From NCBI RefSeq assembly GCF_011392125.1, contig NZ_JAAJBU010000008.1, forward strand, positions 1-64,000: a stretch of DNA of 64,000 bases. Direction: 5' to 3'. Shown here in pieces: positions 17,036 to 24,977 of the stretch. Both the position numbers and the translations under genes were made by a program. The DNA is from Flavobacterium lotistagni (GTDB lineage Bacteria > Bacteroidota > Bacteroidia > Flavobacteriales > Flavobacteriaceae). The notes beneath the pieces are model-generated. The model saw only the letters and a list, made by a program, of their open reading frames with translations. It was not told the DNA's origin and made no database searches. Position 1 is the stretch's first letter. Each line of letters begins with the position of its first letter.

Positions 17036-17935
17036 ATGAATAAAAATCTTTTTTCTAACTTATTACTTTGGTTGTCATTAATAACCTTACCAGTACTTGT
17101 ATTTTCTCAATCGACTGAATTTGCCATTCAAGATGTAAAGTTTGAAAGTCAAGGCGTTACTCTTGCTGGTTCAATTATAAACCCTAAAAATCCATTTGCG
17201 GCAGTTGTAATTGTTCACGGTTCTGACCCAGTAAAAAGAGAAATGGAGTTCGCAAAACGTCTTGCCAAAGAAGGTATTGCCGTATTGACATATGACAAAC
17301 GTGGAGTTGGGGAATCTGGAGGTGTGTATGTTGGACCATCTGTTGGTACGAATAATATAGACACGACTAATCTTAACTTGTTATCTCACGATGCAGATGA
17401 AGCAGTAAAAACATTCCGAGCAAAGTTAAAAGACAAAAGCATTCCGATTGGTTTAGTTGGTTTCAGTCAAGCAGGATGGATAATTCCAATTACTGCAAGC
17501 AAAAATCCACAAATAGAATTTATGGTTTTGTTTAGTTGCCCTACAATTACAACTCTGGAACAACTTCGATTTCAATTTTATACTAATGGAAATAATAATT
17601 TTTGGGAAAATCATACAGAGGCAGATGCTCGTGAACATACTAAAAATGACCCTGACAAGTATCAGTTCGTGGCGACTGACCCAAAAAAATCTTTGAATAC
17701 TCTTTCAATTCCTGGACTTTGGCTTTTTGGTGAGAAGGACATACAAATTCCTGTAAAGTTGTGCATAGAGGACTTAAACATATTTAAAGTTCAAGGCAAA
17801 CCTTTTGAATATACTTTATTTTCAACATTAGAACACAATACAGCATTTGACAGCAATACAGCACCTTTTGACATTTCAATTCAGTGGATAAAACAGAAAA
17901 CGTTAAACAATAAGAAGTCTAAAAAACGAAAATAA
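17036..17935 (+). CDS. Exported alpha/beta hydrolase (cassette 20)
   Basis: A 299-residue serine hydrolase with a signal peptide ending near VFSQ (residue 25). The oxyanion segment is HGSDP (61-65), the nucleophile elbow is GFSQAG with Ser144, the acid is Asp235 in FGEKD, and the catalytic His is H267 in LEHNTAF. It carries the DKRGVGESGG turn typical of dienelactone-hydrolase/prolyl-oligopeptidase-like members. Substrate unknown; an ester- or amide-hydrolysing, possibly drug-degrading, activity is conceivable. It is intact with all three triad residues in order. Confidence 0.88.
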   Translation: MNKNLFSNLLLWLSLITLPVLVFSQSTEFAIQDVKFESQGVTLAGSIINPKNPFAAVVIVHGSDPVKREMEFAKRLAKEGIAVLTYDKRGVGESGGVYVGPSVGTNNIDTTNLNLLSHDADEAVKTFRAKLKDKSIPIGLVGFSQAGWIIPITASKNPQIEFMVLFSCPTITTLEQLRFQFYTNGNNNFWENHTEADAREHTKNDPDKYQFVATDPKKSLNTLSIPGLWLFGEKDIQIPVKLCIEDLNIFKVQGKPFEYTLFSTLEHNTAFDSNTAPFDISIQWIKQKTLNNKKSKKRK

Positions 17936-17939
17936 AGCA

Positions 17940-18078
17940 CTGCCTACAACAGCCGCCACGCGATCATTGCTGGTTTTTCCTAACTTCACGTTTTGGTTTC
18001 ACGAAGAAATTCTATCTTAGCGGAGAATACTCGGTTCGCTTTTCCGCAACGTCGCGTGGCGGCAAACCGTTGGCGATA
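17940..18078 (+). repeat. attC21 (family E)
   Basis: The left core CTGCCTACAAC pairs with the cassette 20 start TTGTAGGCA. Family E arms GCCGCCACGCGA with TCGCGTGGCGGC; junction 18069|18070. Confidence 0.9.
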
Positions 18079-18112
18079 ATTTTTGAGAACCGGAGAAAAT
18101 AGAAAATATACG

Positions 18113-19060
18113 ATGGAATATTTGGACAAATTAAGCGAGTCAAAAAGAAGATGGTTATCAATAATTATAACAGGAATTATTTCTGGTTTATTAACTGTCT
18201 GGGGAATTTATGGGATTGGAGAATATGGAATGGCTCTTTTTATTCTTACTCCAATTTTTATTGGCTTTGGTTCAACAGTTTTCTACGGTTATAAAAGAAA
18301 AATATCCAGAAGTGAAGCCATACAAATAGGTTATCAATGCTTAGGAATATTTACGCTTGGACTTATTGCTTGCGCAATTGAAGGCTTAATTTGTATTGTA
18401 ATGGCAGCTCCAATTGGAATATTGTTTACTTGGATTGGAAGTTTGCTAGGATTTACATTAATAAAAAAAACTCCTACTTCTACTCCATCGGCTTTACTTA
18501 TCTTATTGGCTCTAATTCCATTAACTTCATTTGTTGAGAAAGAAATCAAACCTGATTTAACTTCAGTAACAACTTCAATTATTATTAACGCTGATCCAAT
18601 TACAGTTTGGAAAAATGTAATTGAATTTCCGCAACTAGATGAGCCGACTGAATTTATTTTTAAAACTGGAATCGCTTACCCAATTAATGCGAAAATAGAT
18701 GGTAGCGGAATCGGTTCTGTTAGACATTGTAATTTTACAACGGGAAGTTTCGTCGAACCAGTCACAGTATGGGACGAAGGTAAATTATTAAGATTTGATG
18801 TTGACGAACAACCAGCACCAATGAAAGAATTAAGCTTTTGGAATATTGATGCTCCACACTTACATGATTATTTTGTTTCAAAAAAAGGACAATTTAAACT
18901 CACGAAATTGCAAAATGGAAAAACATTACTTGAAGGTACAACTTGGTATTATCATAATATAAAGCCAGCAATATACTGGAGACAATGGAGTAATTTAATA
19001 ATCCATAAAATTCATAATAGAGTTTTGGAGCATATAAAGAAAAATTCTGAAAAGAAGTAA
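18113..19060 (+). CDS. Membrane protein with C-terminal SRPBCC/polyketide-cyclase-like domain (cassette 21)
   Basis: A 315-residue protein. Four hydrophobic helices occupy the first 145 residues (WLSIIITGIISGLLTVWGI, ALFILTPIFIGFGSTVF, LGIFTLGLIACAIEGL, and one near 125-140). The C-terminal 160 residues begin with TSIIINADPITVWKNVIEF, the usual first strand of SRPBCC (START-like) ligand-binding domains, and continue with GSVRHCNF.TG and LLEGTTWYYH. Such domains bind hydrophobic ligands. The ATG at 18113 is preferred over a TTG at 18083 close to the core. Specific role unknown. Confidence 0.75.
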   Translation: MEYLDKLSESKRRWLSIIITGIISGLLTVWGIYGIGEYGMALFILTPIFIGFGSTVFYGYKRKISRSEAIQIGYQCLGIFTLGLIACAIEGLICIVMAAPIGILFTWIGSLLGFTLIKKTPTSTPSALLILLALIPLTSFVEKEIKPDLTSVTTSIIINADPITVWKNVIEFPQLDEPTEFIFKTGIAYPINAKIDGSGIGSVRHCNFTTGSFVEPVTVWDEGKLLRFDVDEQPAPMKELSFWNIDAPHLHDYFVSKKGQFKLTKLQNGKTLLEGTTWYYHNIKPAIYWRQWSNLIIHKIHNRVLEHIKKNSEKK

Positions 19061-19062
19061 AA

Positions 19063-19201
19063 CTATCGCCAACAGCGGTCTCGTCGCAATGTCTCGAATT
19101 TCTTAGCCTCTACTCTATTTTTCACGAAGAAATTCTATCTTAGCGGAGATAACTCGGTTCGCAAAACCGCCACTGCGCGAGGCCGCGGACCGTTATAGCT
19201 G
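19063..19201 (+). repeat. attC22 (family C)
   Basis: The left core CTATCGCCAAC pairs with the cassette 21 start TTGGCGATA. Junction 19192|19193. Confidence 0.9.
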
Positions 19202-19272
19202 ATTGCTTTTGAACGAGATAATTGAGAAAGTTCGTAATTACTACGAAGTAGAGCTTATTAAAAACTTGAATT

Positions 19273-20508
19273 ATGAATATAAGTGAATTAAATAAATTTC
19301 TTAAATCTGACTTAGCCGCTGATATTAAAGATTTGCAATTTACTTTGGAATTTCCATCATCTAATTTTGAAAACGTTTATGAAATTTCAACACTTTATCG
19401 ATATGCAAAAGATCAAGTGAAAAAGTGGGACTCTTATGAAACATTACCTCCAGAATTACTAGAAAGTAGAAACTATTTTGCGACGATCCAAGAAAGAATT
19501 GAACAACTAGTCGAAAATATAAAAGAAAGGCACTCAAGAAGCTCGAATGTGTACGAGTTAGAATCGGCAGTCACAAGTAACTCAAGTAGAATATTTCCAG
19601 GTGACTCAACCGAAGCTATTTTTCTAATGAAATTGTACAAAGAATCCTCTCGATTATTTGCCGCAGCTTTTGCTTTTTTCACAGGAAGAATAAGCTATAG
19701 TTCATTTTCCGATAAAGAATATTTACAAGGAGTTTTAATGGCTGTATTGCATAAGATTGCAGAAAGTCCGTCGTCAAATAGAACTGCGCACGAAAAAGCA
19801 TCTTTTAATTCTTTAAAAAATCGAGTTGAAAAGTATGTTTCTGAATCAGACAAAGACTTTAAAGAACTTTTTAAAGATGGAGAAGAAACAATATCCAATT
19901 TTATTCAGGAATTTGAAAACTTAAAAAAAATAAGTCAGAAAAAGATGGACAAATGGTTTGAGCTTAATCAAGCTAGTGCAAAGAAGTTTATGGCTGAAGT
20001 CCAAGAAGAAAAGAAAAACATAGAAAGAGCATATAAAGAACTTTTACAATTGCAAGCGCCCGCGCAACATTGGAGAGAAACTTCAGAAAAATTGTTGGAT
20101 GAAGGTCACATGTTTATGAGAGGACTATTTGCGTTAATAATTTTAGGAGGAGTTTCTTTATACTTACTTCTATGGAAAACTCCTGAGGGAATGCTCGCAA
20201 GTTTCTTTAATGGAGACAAAGCATCTGCAATTCGTTGGTCAATAGTTTTTATAACGTTTTTATCCTTGTTATTTATTGGAATTCAATCTCTAAGAAAAGC
20301 AATGTTCTCAAGTTTTCACTTAGCGAGAGACGCTCAAGAAAGAGAAAAGTTAACTATGTATTATCTATCGCTGATAAAAGAAGGCGCTATTGGAAATGAA
20401 GAAAAGAATTTAATATTGCAATCTCTGTTCAGTAGAGCTGATTCAGGATTATTGAAAGAAGATAGTAGTCCATCGATGCCTGGTTTAATCGATAAATTAA
20501 AAACCTGA
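19273..20508 (+). CDS. DUF6161-like coiled-coil membrane protein (cassette 22)
   Basis: A 411-residue protein with a long helical and coiled-coil N-terminal part (charged Glu/Lys heptads around 175-270), two membrane helices (about 285-302, ALIILGGVSLYLLLW, and 322-341, WSIVFITFLSLLFIG) and a short C-terminal cytoplasmic helix with ARDAQEREKLTMYYLSLIKE. This layout matches DUF6161 proteins as I remember them; confidence in the name is moderate. The start ATG is 80 bases from the junction, the longest leader in the array, leaving room for a cassette promoter. Function unknown. Confidence 0.6.
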   Translation: MNISELNKFLKSDLAADIKDLQFTLEFPSSNFENVYEISTLYRYAKDQVKKWDSYETLPPELLESRNYFATIQERIEQLVENIKERHSRSSNVYELESAVTSNSSRIFPGDSTEAIFLMKLYKESSRLFAAAFAFFTGRISYSSFSDKEYLQGVLMAVLHKIAESPSSNRTAHEKASFNSLKNRVEKYVSESDKDFKELFKDGEETISNFIQEFENLKKISQKKMDKWFELNQASAKKFMAEVQEEKKNIERAYKELLQLQAPAQHWRETSEKLLDEGHMFMRGLFALIILGGVSLYLLLWKTPEGMLASFFNGDKASAIRWSIVFITFLSLLFIGIQSLRKAMFSSFHLARDAQEREKLTMYYLSLIKEGAIGNEEKNLILQSLFSRADSGLLKEDSSPSMPGLIDKLKT

Positions 20509-20528
20509 TATTTCGCATTTACATTGCA

Positions 20529-20668
20529 ACCAGCTATAACAGCCGCCACGCAATCATTGCTGGTTTTTCCTGACATCAAGCTTGGTTTTCACGAAGAAAT
20601 TCTATCTTAGCGGAGAATACTCGGTTCGCTTTTTCGCAACGTCGCGTGGCGGCAAACCGTTAGCGATT
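20529..20668 (+). repeat. attC23 (family E)
   Basis: The left core ACCAGCTATAAC pairs with the cassette 22 start TTATAGCTG. Junction 20659|20660. Confidence 0.9.
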
Positions 20669-20704
20669 ATTTTTGTGAGCACCTGAAAATCCAAGTTAAA
20701 ACCA

Positions 20705-21202
20705 ATGAAAAATCTTGTAGTAATTCTTCTGTTTTTAAACCTAAATGCATTTGCGCAAAATGATTTTGATAAAGCAAAATTAATTGATCAAACTATTTAT
20801 AAATATTCAAGCAAAACAAATAATCGAATTAAGTTACCGAAAATAGAATTCGACAGTATTAAGGTTAATGCATTTAGAAGAAGAAATTATATCCAAGCAA
20901 ATAATTTTTTTAAAAAAAGCGCAACTCAAATAACAATAATGTATTATTTCGATAATGATTCTTTAAGGCTTATAAAAGTTACCGAACCTAGTCCATCATC
21001 AAAAGAATGCTATTTTATACATTCATTTTATATTGAGAATAAGAAAATCTTTTTTGAACGTGAAGGGAGTCAAGTTTCAGCTATATATGCAGAAATCGGA
21101 TTACCAAATAATAAATCTGTTTATGAAATATTTGGTTATAATAGATTTTTAAACATAGAGTTCTTAAAAAAATATGTATTTGAACTTTATCATAAATTAT
21201 AA
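20705..21202 (+). CDS. Exported protein of unknown function (cassette 23)
   Basis: A 165-residue product with a signal peptide ending NAFAQ (residue 18), then a mixed alpha/beta mature domain (QITIMYYFDNDSLRLIKVTE, ECYFIHSFYIENKKIFFERE). No lipobox. Not recognised, but the size and export signal match many small secreted cassette products in this array. The stop is six bases before the complementary left core. Confidence 0.6.
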   Translation: MKNLVVILLFLNLNAFAQNDFDKAKLIDQTIYKYSSKTNNRIKLPKIEFDSIKVNAFRRRNYIQANNFFKKSATQITIMYYFDNDSLRLIKVTEPSPSSKECYFIHSFYIENKKIFFEREGSQVSAIYAEIGLPNNKSVYEIFGYNRFLNIEFLKKYVFELYHKL

Positions 21203-21204
21203 AA

Positions 21205-21343
21205 CAATCGCTAACAGCCGCCACGCGATCATTGCTGGTTTTTCTTAACCGGAAGCTTTGTTTTCACTTAGAAATTCTATCTTAGCGGAGAATACTCGGT
21301 TCGCTTTTCCGCAACGTCGCGTGGCGGCGAACCGTTAACGGTC
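21205..21343 (+). repeat. attC24 (family E, last site of the array)
   Basis: The left core CAATCGCTAAC pairs with the cassette 23 start TTAGCGATT. Junction 21334|21335. The cassette after it has lost its own attC. Confidence 0.9.
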
Positions 21344-21659
21344 AGTTTGGAAAACCGAAACAGTGAAGCTTAAATTGTAGAGTTGGAACTGCATAGTTTG
21401 ACACGAACGAAACTTGAAAATTGGAGTTTGAAAATTTTAATTGCAAAACTAAACGCAAACGAAATCTGAAAATTGGAATTTGAAAATTAGAATTGCAAAA
21501 CTAAGCGCAAACGAAACCTGAAAATTGGAGTTTGAAAATTGTAATTGCAAAGCTAAACGCAAACGAAACTGGAAAGTTGGAATTTGAAAATTAGAATTGC
21601 AAAACTAAGCGCAAACGAAACCTGAAAATTGAAGTTTGAAAATTGAAGTTTGAAAATTG
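21344..21659. repeat. Non-coding repeat cassette 24, cut by an IS1-family element
   Basis: Starts TTAACGGTCAGTTTGG and has the clearest periodicity of the repeat cassettes. TTGCAAA..CTAA.CGCAAAC recurs every 52 bp at about 21440, 21492, 21544 and 21596. The sequence ends in TTTGAAAATTG exactly where an IS1-like terminus begins, and the closing AATAAATAAGAAAACCGC and attC found in its relatives are absent. Confidence 0.8.
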
Positions 21660-22510
21660 GGTCACGCTCCAAACTTAGTGATATCTCAAAATCAAAACCC
21701 AACTCACACAATACCAACATAAAAACAAATTAAACAAATTTCACTACTGCCCAACTAAGGAGTCGGGCGCTATAAATTTGTTGCTTAAAACGAATCAAAT
21801 GACCCAAAACCAGACCAGTTGTTTCAAAGTTAGTGACACCCAGATTTGCCCGCATTGTCGAACAAAAAAATTGATAAAAAATGGTTTCACTAAGAACAAA
21901 AAGCAACAGTTTTATTGCAAAAATTGCCAGAAAAGATGCATTGATTTTTATACCAATAAAGCTTGGAATCCAGATACTAATGCAAAAATAATCTTGTTCA
22001 CCAAAGAAGGTTTAGGAATCCGAAGTACCGCTAGAGTCCTCAAAATCTCGACCACTACATTACTTAAAAGAATCATCACCATCGCAAAATCAATTCCGCC
22101 ACCACAAATTGCTTTGGGCAAAACCTACGAAGTTGATGAAATGTGCACCTTCATCCGCAGCAAGCAAAAACTTCTCTGGATCGTTTATGCCCTAGAACGC
22201 GAAACGCGAAAAGTCGTCAGCCTCAACATTGGGTCACGAACCAAAATCACGTTGAATTCCGTCATCAAAACGCTCAAATTTTCACAAGCAACTAAAATTT
22301 TTACTGACGGCCTGAAACATTACAAATTTCTGATAGACAGAAAAATACATAAAACTAAAAGATTTGGAACCAACCATATTGAGCGCCAAAACCTGTCCGT
22401 ACGCACACACCTGAAACGCCTCAACAGACGCACCATCTGTTATTCCAAAAGCCAACTCGTTCTAATGTCTATACTCAAAATTTATTTTTGGATATAACTT
22501 ATTATCAGCA
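21660..22510 (+). mobile_element. IS1-family insertion sequence (right end not resolved)
   Basis: The left terminus GGTCACGCTCCAAACTTAGT resembles the IS1 terminal repeat, which starts GGTGATGCTGCCAACTTA. A perfect -7 box TAAATTTG (21773-21780) precedes the transposase. I could not find a matching inverted repeat or a target duplication after the transposase stop, so the right end may be decayed or rearranged; the end coordinate is approximate. Confidence 0.7.
21799..22497 (+). CDS. IS1-family transposase, single-ORF type
   Basis: A 232-residue DDE transposase. The N-terminal zinc finger has C17/C20 and C40/C43, and a helix-turn-helix follows (GIRSTARVLKISTTTLL). The catalytic core shows YEVDEM, then IFTDG, then NHIERQNLSVR followed by LKRLNRRTICYSKS, the conserved C-terminal signature of IS1. 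It catalyses movement of the element. In classical IS1 this protein is made by frameshifting between insA and insB; here one continuous frame encodes both parts. ATG 21799 is preferred; the frame is open to TTG 21778, within the -7 box region. Confidence 0.9.
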   Translation: MTQNQTSCFKVSDTQICPHCRTKKLIKNGFTKNKKQQFYCKNCQKRCIDFYTNKAWNPDTNAKIILFTKEGLGIRSTARVLKISTTTLLKRIITIAKSIPPPQIALGKTYEVDEMCTFIRSKQKLLWIVYALERETRKVVSLNIGSRTKITLNSVIKTLKFSQATKIFTDGLKHYKFLIDRKIHKTKRFGTNHIERQNLSVRTHLKRLNRRTICYSKSQLVLMSILKIYFWI

Positions 22511-22540
22511 GTTTAAAATACTTTAATTGCCTCGTTTTTA

Positions 22541-22621
22541 GAAGCCAGGAACCTGCTCTACGCTCTATCTTTTTACGGTTTGGCAACCGAAAAAAGGATG
22601 CCGCTGCGATCAGGGCTAGGG
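22541..22621 (-). repeat. Dispersed structured repeat, copy 1 (inverted relative to 60919)
   Basis: On the - strand this reads CCCTAGCCCTGATCGCAGCG, then GCATCC, a T-run, a CGGTT...AACCG hairpin, an A-run and GATAGAGCG. The copy at 60919-60997 has the same order with a different hairpin sequence. Both are intergenic. Confidence 0.7.
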
Positions 22622-22764
22622 CCGCGAATGTCACCAGAACCTTTCGCTTGAAACCCAAAACCAGCCCCTAAATCAAGAACCCAAAATTTGCAGTTCTTTT
22701 AACAATTGATTACCCGAATAAATTCTGATTTCTAATTTAATTTGTGATTCACAATTCATTCGCT

Positions 22765-23460
22765 ATGAAAAACATCCTCATCATTGGTCACTCTTCAGGA
22801 ATCGGTAAAGCCTTGACCGAGCTGCTCGCAGAAAACCACAATATTTACGGCACCTACTGCCAGCACCAGCCCGATTTCAACCACCAAAATGTACATTCAT
22901 TCCCTCTGAACATTCTCGATGAAAATCCAGATTTTTCATTTTTACCTGAAACCATTGACGGCGTGGTCTACTGTCCGGGCGCTATCAATCTTAAACCATT
23001 TGCAAGAGCCAAGGCTGAAGATTTCCTGAATGATTATAAACTACAGGTACTCGGCGCGATCCAGTCCATACAAGCTTGTTTGCCGAAACTCAAAAACAGC
23101 AGCGCTCCGAGCATCGTTCTTTTTAGTACAGTGGCAGCAAAAACCGGTTTTAATTTCCACAGCATCGTCAGCAGTAGCAAAGGTGCTATTGAAGGTTTAA
23201 CCAAAGCTTTGTCGGCAGAACTTGCTCCAACGATTCGGGTGAATTGCATCGCACCATCCATCACAGACACTCCACTAGCCCATATACTGCTAAACACGCC
23301 AGAAAAAATCGAAGCCAACGCCCAACGTCATCCGCTCAAAAAAATAGGAACAGCTACAGACATTGCCCAAATGACCGCATTCCTTTTGTCTGAACAAAGC
23401 CAATGGATTACCGGACAAATTTTCTCGGTTGACGGCGGCCTTAGTGCCATCAAAAGCTAA
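22765..23460 (+). CDS. SDR-family oxidoreductase-like protein
   Basis: A 231-residue Rossmann-fold protein. GHSSGIGKA near the N-terminus is the SDR cofactor loop, and SVDGG close to the C-terminus is the usual closing motif. The expected Tyr of the YxxxK catalytic pair is replaced: the region reads IVSSSKGAIEGL, so Lys is kept but Tyr is absent. That is unusual and suggests altered or lost oxidoreductase chemistry. The ATG at 22765 is chosen over 22744 because it starts directly with the first strand MKNILIIG. It opens a cluster with TIGR03643 and photolyase-related genes, spaced by 6 bases, and probably belongs to that operon. The actual substrate is unknown. Confidence 0.85.
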   Translation: MKNILIIGHSSGIGKALTELLAENHNIYGTYCQHQPDFNHQNVHSFPLNILDENPDFSFLPETIDGVVYCPGAINLKPFARAKAEDFLNDYKLQVLGAIQSIQACLPKLKNSSAPSIVLFSTVAAKTGFNFHSIVSSSKGAIEGLTKALSAELAPTIRVNCIAPSITDTPLAHILLNTPEKIEANAQRHPLKKIGTATDIAQMTAFLLSEQSQWITGQIFSVDGGLSAIKS

Positions 23461-23466
23461 TTTAAA

Positions 23467-23742
23467 ATGGATTTATCAATAGACCAAATCGACCGGATTA
23501 TCGAAATGGCTTGGGAAGACCGCACGCCTTTTGAAGCCATCAAAATTCAGTTTGGCACTTCAGAATCAGAAGTCATTACCTTGATGCGCAGAGAACTCAA
23601 ACGCAGCAGTTTCAATCTCTGGAGAAAACGTGTCAACAGCGGCGTGAGCCAGAAACACCTCAAAAAACGCCACCCAGAAATCAACCGATTCAAATGTGCT
23701 TTGCAAAGAAGCATCAGTCAAAACAAAATCTCGAAAAGGTAA
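23467..23742 (+). CDS. TIGR03643/DUF2805 family protein
   Basis: A 91-residue protein recognised by its start IDQIDRIIEMAWEDRTPFEA and the LMRRELKRSSFNLWR segment, characteristic of the small DUF2805/TIGR03643 family found beside photolyase-related genes. It is helical and basic and looks like a nucleic-acid-binding adaptor, although no activity is established. Its stop abuts the next ATG (23743) directly, so translation is probably coupled. Confidence 0.88.
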   Translation: MDLSIDQIDRIIEMAWEDRTPFEAIKIQFGTSESEVITLMRRELKRSSFNLWRKRVNSGVSQKHLKKRHPEINRFKCALQRSISQNKISKR

Positions 23743-24837
23743 ATGTTCCCAACAAAACACAACGAGATTCTCAACCTGATTGACCAAATCGATCCCATTC
23801 GATACGCTCAAACTAGAAACTATATTGACGGAGCTGTAACCCGTTTATCTCCCTATATTTCGCGTGGCATCCTCTCAACAAAACAAATAGCACAGGCGGT
23901 TTTAAGCAAAGGTTATCAGCCCTACCAAATTGATAGTTTTCTCAAAGAACTCACTTGGCGCGACTATTTTCAACAAGTCTGGATCGCTCGCAAAGATGAA
24001 ATCGACCAAGATTTGAAACAGCAGCAGGAACCTGTGGTCAACTATCAAATTGCTTCTGCTATCTTAAATTACCAAACCGGAATTCATGCCATAGACCAAG
24101 CTATTGAAGAGCTCTACCGCACCGGTTATATGCACAATCACCTCCGAATGTATGTGGCGGGCCTGAGTTGTAACCTCGCTCAAAATCACTGGCGCGTTCC
24201 TGCAAAATGGATGTATTACCATTTGCTTGATGCCGATTGGGCCAGCAATGCTTTGAGTTGGCAATGGGTTGCTGGTGCATTTAGCAGCAAAAAATACTAC
24301 GCCAATCAGGAAAACATCAACCGGTATTGTTACACCCATCAGCAGGGCACTTTTCTGGATGTTTCTTATGATGAAATCGGCTCCATGCCTATTCCGGAAA
24401 TCTTACAATCGGCAGAAAACTTGACATTAAAAACCTATTTACCGAGTTTTCCAGAGCTGGTTCTAGATAAAAATTTACCGTGTTGCATTTACAATTTCTA
24501 CAACCTTGATGTGAATTGGTCTATGGATTTCGATGCCAACCAGATTTTACTGCTCGAACCAAGTTTTTTCGACCGCTACCCGGTTAGTGATAAAACCATT
24601 GATTTTGTGCTTGATTTGGCTACCAATATTCCGAATATTCAAGTTTTTGTGGGCGAATTCAATACTCTAAAAAAATTGACTGGATCTTCAGAAATTCATT
24701 ATAAAGAACATCCAACAAACGTCCATTACCAAGGAACAATGCATACACGTGATTGGATTTTTGATGAAGTAAAAGGTTATTACCCTTCTTTTTTTTCGTA
24801 TTGGAAAAAGTGCGAGAAATATCTAAAAAACTACTAA
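23743..24837 (+). CDS. FAD-binding photolyase-related protein lacking the N-terminal antenna domain
   Basis: A 364-residue protein that corresponds to the helical FAD-binding half of DNA photolyase/cryptochrome. [32 protein letters not shown] and [11 protein letters not shown] are the flavin-pocket segments. It lacks the alpha/beta antenna-chromophore domain of about 120-200 residues that begins a normal photolyase; its C-terminal 120 residues hold other sequence instead. Light-dependent flavin chemistry is plausible; whether it repairs DNA is unknown. It overlaps the following DUF2256 gene by one base (TAATG). Confidence 0.85.
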   Translation: MFPTKHNEILNLIDQIDPIRYAQTRNYIDGAVTRLSPYISRGILSTKQIAQAVLSKGYQPYQIDSFLKELTWRDYFQQVWIARKDEIDQDLKQQQEPVVNYQIASAILNYQTGIHAIDQAIEELYRTGYMHNHLRMYVAGLSCNLAQNHWRVPAKWMYYHLLDADWASNALSWQWVAGAFSSKKYYANQENINRYCYTHQQGTFLDVSYDEIGSMPIPEILQSAENLTLKTYLPSFPELVLDKNLPCCIYNFYNLDVNWSMDFDANQILLLEPSFFDRYPVSDKTIDFVLDLATNIPNIQVFVGEFNTLKKLTGSSEIHYKEHPTNVHYQGTMHTRDWIFDEVKGYYPSFFSYWKKCEKYLKNY

Positions 24838-24977
24838 TGCCGAAAACTGTCAAGAAAGAACATTTGCCTACAAAGGTTTGTATGGTTTGCCAAAAACCTT
24901 TTACTTGGCGTAAAAAATGGGAAAAAGTTTGGGAACAAGTCAAATATTGCAGTGAACGCTGCCGCGCCAACAAATGA
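24837..24977 (+). CDS. DUF2256 zinc-ribbon microprotein
   Basis: A 46-residue protein. It has the DUF2256 signature: [14 protein letters not shown], then W..V.YCS..C. The four cysteines (15, 18, 38, 42) form a zinc ribbon. It overlaps the photolyase-like gene upstream (TAATG) and the cryptochrome/photolyase gene downstream (ATGA), so the three are translationally coupled. DUF2256 genes regularly sit next to DPRP-type photolyases; a role as metal or DNA-binding accessory is only inferred. Confidence 0.88.
   Translation: MPKTVKKEHLPTKVCMVCQKPFTWRKKWEKVWEQVKYCSERCRANK

Larger units (their letters stand above)
1..21659 (+). mobile_element. Integron-type gene cassette array (24 attC sites, integrase not in window)
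   Basis: Twenty-four related sites of about 130 bp alternate with short DNA segments that mostly carry one ORF, all read on the + strand. In 23 complete cassettes the first 6-10 bases after the G|TT junction are the exact reverse complement of the bases that precede the next site, for example TTGTAGGCA with TGCCTACAA, TTATATGCC with GGCATATAA and TTAGTGGCA with TGCCACTAA. This is the pattern expected if each cassette was once a circle whose attC core (RYYYAAC...GTTRRRY) was split by insertion. The array is visibly more AT-rich than the DNA right of 22.7 kb. No tyrosine recombinase is present, so in this window it is an integrase-less array; cassette polarity puts attI and intI to the left of base 1. 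Most cargo is of unknown function, small, secreted or membrane-bound, as in known sedentary arrays. Confidence 0.9.

Noticed and set aside
1..21343. The 130-bp repeats as CRISPR or as MITE/REP elements
   Set aside because: Spacing is gene-sized and variable, arms covary between families, and each cassette's ends pair with each other, which neither CRISPR nor MITE explains.
22498..22764. Right terminal repeat of the IS1-like element
   Set aside because: I compared the region after the transposase with the left end and found no convincing match or target duplication.
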